A DNA stretch of 64,000 nucleotides from Perognathus longimembris pacificus (lineage: Eukaryota > Chordata > Mammalia > Rodentia > Heteromyidae). A program made the position numbers and the translations under genes. Below, piece by piece: positions 58,780 through 64,000 of this stretch (the first letter of the stretch is position 1; the number at the start of each line of letters is the position of its first letter). Below the pieces are notes generated by a model. It was given only the letters and a program-made list of their open reading frames with translations. It had not been told where the DNA came from and searched no databases. The stretch is from positions 99,867,594-99,931,593 of the forward strand of contig NC_063162.1 in the NCBI RefSeq assembly GCF_023159225.1, in the 5' to 3' direction.

Positions 58780-58990
58780 CAAAATTAATTGCTATCAAGT
58801 CTCCCACAGAACTTTATTCATGTTTTATTCTATCATTTAGCACATTGCAATTATAATTAACTGCATGTTTGCCTTTCCCTCTAGACTGTGTCATCCTCAA
58901 GGACAGGAATTGTATCTAACTCCTTTCTTTATTTCCCTAAATGCTACCACAGGGCCTAACTAAGAGCAGGTGCTTGGGAAGATTCTCGAA
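58780..58990 (+). mobile_element. L2 LINE 3' end
   Basis: CTAGACTGTGTCATCCTCAA, GGACAGGAATTGTATCTAAC and a late AAGAGCAGGTGCTTGGGAAG follow the L2 3' terminus in order, with TTCAACAAATGA at the end. Confidence 0.6.
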
Positions 58991-59146
58991 TATTCAACAA
59001 ATGAGCAGCCCTGCTTAGAGAAGAAGCTTCTTCTGAAGGGAGAGAGAAAGAAAGGAAAGGTGGAACAGCTTATGAAGTACTCAACTTTTTGGACATAAAT
59101 CATGTGATAGGCATAGATGTATTTTAGAGAGAGAATGTATTTGAGG

Positions 59147-59166
59147 TGATATATATATATTATATG
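59147..59166. repeat. Short (TA)n run
   Basis: Roughly ten TA units with one interruption. Confidence 0.85.
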
Positions 59167-59274
59167 TTAAAGCTATCACAAAAAGTTATGAAAGCCCTTG
59201 CATTGTATAGCAGCAGATGCTTTGATAACATTTTAATCTTAATAGTAATTTTCTCTTTCTTTCTATTTTTTAAG

Positions 59275-59440
59275 TGTATGTATCCTAGTACTAGAATTTG
59301 AGCTTAAGGCCTCAAGTTCTTGCCTAGCTTTTATGCTCACGGCTGGCGCTCTACCACTTGAGCCACACCTCCACTTCTTTTTTCCTTTTGCTGGTTAACT
59401 GGAGGTAAAATTTCTCTGTGTGGCTTCTCTTCACCTCCAA
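59275..59440 (-). mobile_element. B1-dID-like dimer, B1 half mostly lost
   Basis: Right half complete (GGCTGGCGCTCTACCACTTG) and linker (GCTGGTTAACTGGAGGTAAA) clear. Only remnants of the B1 half follow. Confidence 0.72.
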
Positions 59441-59679
59441 TTTCCTACCATACCATGACATTAAAATTATTTACTACAGACACACTATTACTTTGCTTAC
59501 CATTCCTTTATGCATTCTTACCAATTGATTCAATTTTATTAATTCATGTGTTTATGTGTCTGGCAATTTTCTAGTTTCAGGGATGCTAAAAGTTGTAGCT
59601 AAGTTTCAACTTAAATTCAAATAAAAGACAAAGACCCTCCCCCCAAAAAAAACCAAGATGAACAATTCAATAAATAAAA

Positions 59680-59718
59680 TTAATTAATTAATTAATTAAT
59701 TTTATTTATTTATTTATG
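59680..59718. repeat. TTAA/TTTA tetranucleotide run
   Basis: About five ATTA-type units then four TTTA-type units. It adjoins the tail end of the minus-strand IDL-Geo and probably grew from it. Confidence 0.9.
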
Positions 59719-59720
59719 TA

Positions 59721-59914
59721 TGGCCAGTCCTGGGCCTTGGACTCAGGGCCTGAGCACTGTCCCTGGCTTCTTCCCGCTCAAGGCTAGCACTCTGCCACTT
59801 GAGCCACAGCGCTGCTTCTGGCCGTTTTCTGTATATGTGGTGCTGGGGAATCGAACCTAGGGCCTCGTGTATCCGAGGCAGGCACTCTTGCCACTGGGCT
59901 ATATCCCCAGCCCC
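59721..59914 (-). mobile_element. IDL-Geo SINE, young subfamily
   Basis: Complete minus-strand dimer. On its sense strand it has the same diagnostic bases as 18729 and 19829 (AGCGGGAAG, CGGCCAGAAGC, CTCGGATAC, CCAAGGCCCAGG). It directly abuts another left monomer at 59915. Confidence 0.95.
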
Positions 59915-60020
59915 AGCTCCACTTCTGGCTGTTTTCTATATATGTGGTGCTGGGGAATTGAACCCAGGGCTTCATGTATGCGAGGCAAGCACTCTTGCCA
60001 CTAGGCCATATTCCCAGCCC
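59915..60020 (-). mobile_element. Extra IDL left monomer, truncated Geo
   Basis: A left monomer (CATATTCCCAGCCC at its 5' end) carries only the first 16 or so bases of a right monomer (GCCAGAAGTGGAGCT on the minus strand) before the next dimer starts. Its bases are of the older, standard type, unlike its neighbour. Confidence 0.9.
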
Positions 60021-60572
60021 ATATAAAATATATTTAAAATGACAAAATTTTAATATCTGAGCTAGAAAACAATGGCAGTAGGATGGTGTACTAGTGTCAT
60101 AACTACAGCAAGTAAATACTTTTTAAAAAATGATGTGTAAGTAGAAAATCAAAGGAACTATCTGATCTCTACAGTAGTCTGTCATCAGCCTTTTAGTTAC
60201 AAGGGGATGGTTTTAGAAAGTTCTGTAGCATGGATGTCTCACTGCTTTAGATATACCTTTTTAGTTTTGGCCAACAGCATTTAGAAACAGCTACTATAGA
60301 CTTCAGCTTCGAAGCTGTTTGTGCAGCTCTTATTTGGCACATTTTTCTTTTAGATTTGGAGATAAGCTTAATAGTCTACAGTCCAGCACTCTGTCTTCTC
60401 CCTTACTTCATAGAATATAAAAACTTCTACTGCCTTTCTTTCCCAGTATTTTGCCTCTTGTTTGAGTTATTGGGTGATTTTTTAATTCCCTGAGTGGGGT
60501 TGTGAGGATGGGCATTAACTAAAACTGCACCATCTTTACTTCCAACTTCTAGTGACTGAAAAACATGTAAAA
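60021..60572. other. Unassigned sequence
   Basis: Nothing recognised. Confidence 0.4.
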
Positions 60573-60813
60573 TATGTGGTGCCAGTAATTCATGCCTATA
60601 ATACTAACTATTCAAAAAGGGGAGTGAAATTTGAGAATTTTGGTTCAAAGCTAGCCTAGGGAGGACAATCTATGAGACATTTATCTCCAATTAATCAGAA
60701 AAAAATACTGGAAATAGAGCTGTGGCTCACATGGTAGAGCACCAGACTTGAGTGAAGAGCTAAGGGACAGTGCCAAGACCCTAAGTTCAAGCGACAGTCC
60801 TGGCACCAGCACA
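60573..60813 (+). mobile_element. B1-dID-like dimeric SINE
   Basis: Left half (GCCAGTAATTCATGCCTATA), linker TTATCTCCAATTAATCAG, and right half (GAGCTGTGGCTCACATGGTA, GGGACAGTGCCAAGACCC) with the full end CCTGGCACCAGC. Confidence 0.83.
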
Positions 60814-62059
60814 CAAATTACATAAAACATAACTATATGAAACTATTCTGAGAATGAGCAATTTTATGCTATTTTGGTAAAAATCAGTACTTTAAAACTT
60901 TACTTGTCCAAAAAGCTTCATTAAAGATGAATCCTTAAAAAAATATGCCTTGAAATGGTAGGATTTATGCTAGCATTCCTTCTGGTGGACTTTTTACCAA
61001 GGGCATATGTTTTAGAGATTACATCACATTTTCCAAGAAGTACAGGAAAAGAAATGACTACCCAGTACTGCACACTACAAATAATTTATGCTTGAAGCCT
61101 TCAAACATATATGTAAATGTCTAAGTATTTAAAGTTGATTTCATAAAACAAACTTTATGATATCAATAAATTCTAGACATCTAAGTTAGTTTAGAATTTC
61201 AACAAAAACAAAATTGCATTTGCTTTTAGGTACATTCTGTTCCCCCCCTACCCCTGTCCTAAGAGAAAAGAGGATAAGATACACCACTTATTTGAAGCAG
61301 CCATGAATCTTGAAGACATATTTTAGGATCCCAAGTTGCATATCATTTCACATCTTTTCATCTGCAAGTATAAATTTGGAAATCTTAGCACGCACTGAGA
61401 TTTCACTGTGTAATATCAAAACTTATTGAAGCCTCTCTTAATTGCACCAGTTTAAGTCTCTAAGGCACCAACTTCAGCAAGAGTGCTCTACCTTTTCCCA
61501 CTGTGCATCCACTGCAGAAGAAAACTGATTCCGGAGTGAGCTTTTCAAGCTCGATAAGCTGCCTACATTTGCTTTTCTCCCAAACAAATAGAACAAGGAC
61601 AACACAAAACAAAAAGTAAATATTTCAAGGCCATGCATCTGAATACAATCAGTAGGCAAGCTATAATTGTATCTTTATTTAAAAAAATGGTAAAATTAAT
61701 TTCTTAGTTTAGCTTTAGCCCTGTCTCTTTTCCTACACATAAAACATAGTACATCATGAATAAAGGTATAGCATAGTTTGTTTTTTTGTTTGTTCTCACA
61801 AGGTTTTTTTTCTTACAATCCAATTATCTCTGGTACTTCTTTGGAACTCATACAACCCCTGGTTTGAGGAAGAAACCCTCAGAGCTGGAGGTCAGTTTCA
61901 GCACTGCCTCCACTTAGGGACACTAGTGTGTCTAAGGTTCTACCTTGGGAATCAGTGGCCTGCAAAAACCATGAATCCAAGCACAACCCTATGGAGGATT
62001 CAAAAGGTTTCTCAGCTCTCACAAGCACCTATTCTTTGCATGTTTTTTAAACTGTATTG
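60814..62059. other. Unassigned sequence with one exon-like stretch
   Basis: No interspersed repeat recognised. A minus-strand segment at 61492-61576 has splice-like edges and open frames; the evidence is too thin to call a gene. Confidence 0.4.
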
Positions 62060-62122
62060 TTTTTTTCTTTTTTGGTACTGGGGATCGAACCTTGGATGTT
62101 ACACTTGCACTTCCCCAGCCCT
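62060..62122 (-). mobile_element. Short ID SINE remnant
   Basis: A T-run, GGTACTGGGGATCGAACC and CTTCCCCAGCCC are the antisense B-box and 5' end of an ID monomer with the middle deleted. Confidence 0.6.
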
Positions 62123-62678
62123 TCTTTGACTTTTGAGTCTTGCAATTGACAGGCCTCCTTGATGCATTCCTGACCTAAGTGGCTGTCAAGCTTTCTTTTT
62201 TCTTATTTCATATATGACCTGACAGCACTTAGGAAGTTTTATAAAACAGTTTCAGTTTGAAGACTCCCACGGGCACAGCAACTGAAGCTAAGACTTTCCT
62301 TGATTCACAAGAATAATTTAATGATTAAAGGAATCCATAAACATCAAGTTATATTTTTATACTGTATCATATATACATAAAGAGAGAGATAGATATATGT
62401 GAAGGTGATTTCCCAAATCATTTTAGTTGAATATATTGACGAGAAGAACTCATTCTGTTTCTTTTTGGATACTAGTGCAGAGAGCTAATGATTTCTGAAG
62501 ATGACTGTTCTTAGTAGGAAAAAAAAAACCTGTATTTTTGGTGAAGAGTAAATTATGAACCCTTTACAATTTCATAATTTGGGGCTTTGATTAACAAGGA
62601 TCACCTTTGTAGCTCTGAGAAAACTTTCAATCCCTAGAAGTAATCAAAAATAGACATTTCACAATGGCATCTTTAAAA
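62123..62678. other. Unassigned sequence
   Basis: Nothing recognised. Confidence 0.4.
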
Positions 62679-62690
62679 TCAAAATGTTTT

Positions 62691-62842
62691 TTTGTTGTTG
62701 TTTTGTTTTGTTTTTTACAGTTTTTTTATTTTTTTTTATTTTTTTTTCTCAAATTTTTATTATCAAACTGACGTACAGAGAGGTTACAGTATCATACATT
62801 GGGCATTGGATACATTTCTTGTACTGTTTGTTGCCTTGTCCC
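62691..62842 (-). mobile_element. Extremely 5'-truncated young L1 with duplication
   Basis: About 50 bases of T-rich tail, then roughly 95 bases of type A 3' end (AAATTTTTATTATCAAACTG to TTGCCTTGTCCC). Perfect 12-bp repeat TCAAAATGTTTT at 62679-62690 and 62843-62854. Confidence 0.95.
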
Positions 62843-62854
62843 TCAAAATGTTTT

Positions 62855-64000
62855 ATTGAATGAATACAGAAGTGCATGGGTGAACATTTCACTTGCTTCC
62901 TGAAATTGATTTTATAAGAATTCAGCTCCTCCTTAAAAAAATAGCTAAAGTATGGACTCTCCTTTATGGCCAGTTTCCTGTTTTTCCCTTTCACATACAA
63001 AAGTGCCTTCGTATTTTTATGTTAGAATACTATTTGCCTGATCCTTAGGCATTTACTATGGAATTCAGATAGCAATTCTAATTCTTAGTGTTTAAATTGT
63101 TTTATCAACAGAGTCTGGATCTTATACTGAAGACGTATCTACTACATTGTTCACCTTGCAAATGGTTTTAGAAGTGAAAATAAAGACATTAAACCTACAG
63201 ATTGTGATTGAAATGACACACCAATCCAAGCAAGAAATGAATGCAATTAATAAGAAAGAAGCATTTCCAAACTTCCTATTTGTTTTAACTTGAAGCCATT
63301 AGTACAAAAAGAGCCTGTTTCTTAGAAATAGATATTTAACTTTAATTGAACACATATTTTAACAGATTTAATCAAAACTAAATCTCCTAAATAGCCCTAA
63401 GGGAATAAACAAAACTGAAAATGGCTGTAAATTAACACTTTTTATTTTGTCTTCCATATAACCATTTACAATTCTGTTTATTTATTTAAACAACAAATGT
63501 AAGAATAAAAATTTGAAATTCACCTCTTCCTTTTACAAAGAATGTTCAAATTATAAGTGAAGCTCATAAACCTTTTCGGGCATTTTAGAATGGCAGATCT
63601 CAAAGCCAGATGGTATGAGATCTAAAGAGTACCAACTATGTAAAAGCATTTACTGATTACTTGATAACTGTCATAATTTTTAACAATGACCAATTAGCAA
63701 ACCCTAATAAAGTTTTCATAATACTCATGAAAGTTAATCAGGCTTTAATTCCCACCACAGTCACTTCACTTCAAGCAATATATGTTCCTAAAAGTTATAC
63801 ATCAATTGGACTCTTATAAGAGTCCATCATCATCCTTTATCTTCATTTCTAGTTGATCTGCAATTGGCAAAGGCTCAACTGAAGCTCAGTATTTTCTTCT
63901 TCCTTCCACTTTGTTAAATAAATATATTTCAAGGCCCCAAGAGATACTCTAATAAATTATACTTCAAATTGTTTTCTAAAGGTAATCATTGTTCTATGTA
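62855..64000. other. Unassigned AT-rich sequence
   Basis: No repeat, exon or RNA gene recognised to the end of the window. Confidence 0.45.

Overview
The window is AT-rich mammalian nuclear DNA and I see no functional protein-coding gene, structural RNA gene or CRISPR array in it. Nearly everything recognisable is retrotransposon sequence. The best taxonomic clue is a dimeric SINE present in about a dozen copies: an ID-like, tRNA-Ala-derived left monomer fused to a second monomer that ends in a GGACTGGCC-like motif and an A-tail. This matches what I recall as IDL-Geo, described only from Geomyoidea (kangaroo rats, pocket mice, pocket gophers). B1 and B1-ID/dID dimers support a rodent. The window is therefore most likely intergenic or deep-intronic DNA of a geomyoid rodent, probably a heteromyid; no species can be assigned.

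Layout. 0-8 kb: mostly unassigned AT-rich sequence with a few old L1, B1 and dimer SINE copies, one hAT-like DNA transposon fossil (4.9 kb) and one IDL-Geo (8.4 kb). 9.6-12 kb: a 5'-truncated, decayed L1 on the plus strand followed by a second L1 tail. 12.5-16.4 kb: a dense nest of SINEs and L1 pieces built on an old minus-strand L1. 18-22.5 kb: two young IDL-Geo copies and an old plus-strand L1 ORF2 broken up by later insertions. 22.5-31 kb: largely unassigned, with scattered SINEs. 31.26-33.75 kb: the best-preserved L1, minus strand, with a 16-bp target-site duplication and much of ORF2 open. 34-40 kb: SINEs, L2 and L1 remnants. 42-47 kb: a TG-rich minisatellite, a MaLR-like LTR and a GGGA/GGAA microsatellite. 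47.7-49.2 kb: a young L1 fragment inserted into an old L1, with a 13-bp duplication. 50-64 kb: a MIR, L2, several old L1 segments, an L1 tail-to-tail pair, a trimeric IDL-Geo array and a very short young L1 with a duplication.

No genes act together here. The interest lies in the record of successive retrotransposon waves: at least three generations of L1 3' ends, an IDL-Geo subfamily with linked diagnostic bases, and a right-monomer module shared by IDL-Geo and B1 dimers. I found no evidence of a new biological system. All family assignments are from memory of consensus sequences, without a search; boundaries of old elements are approximate.
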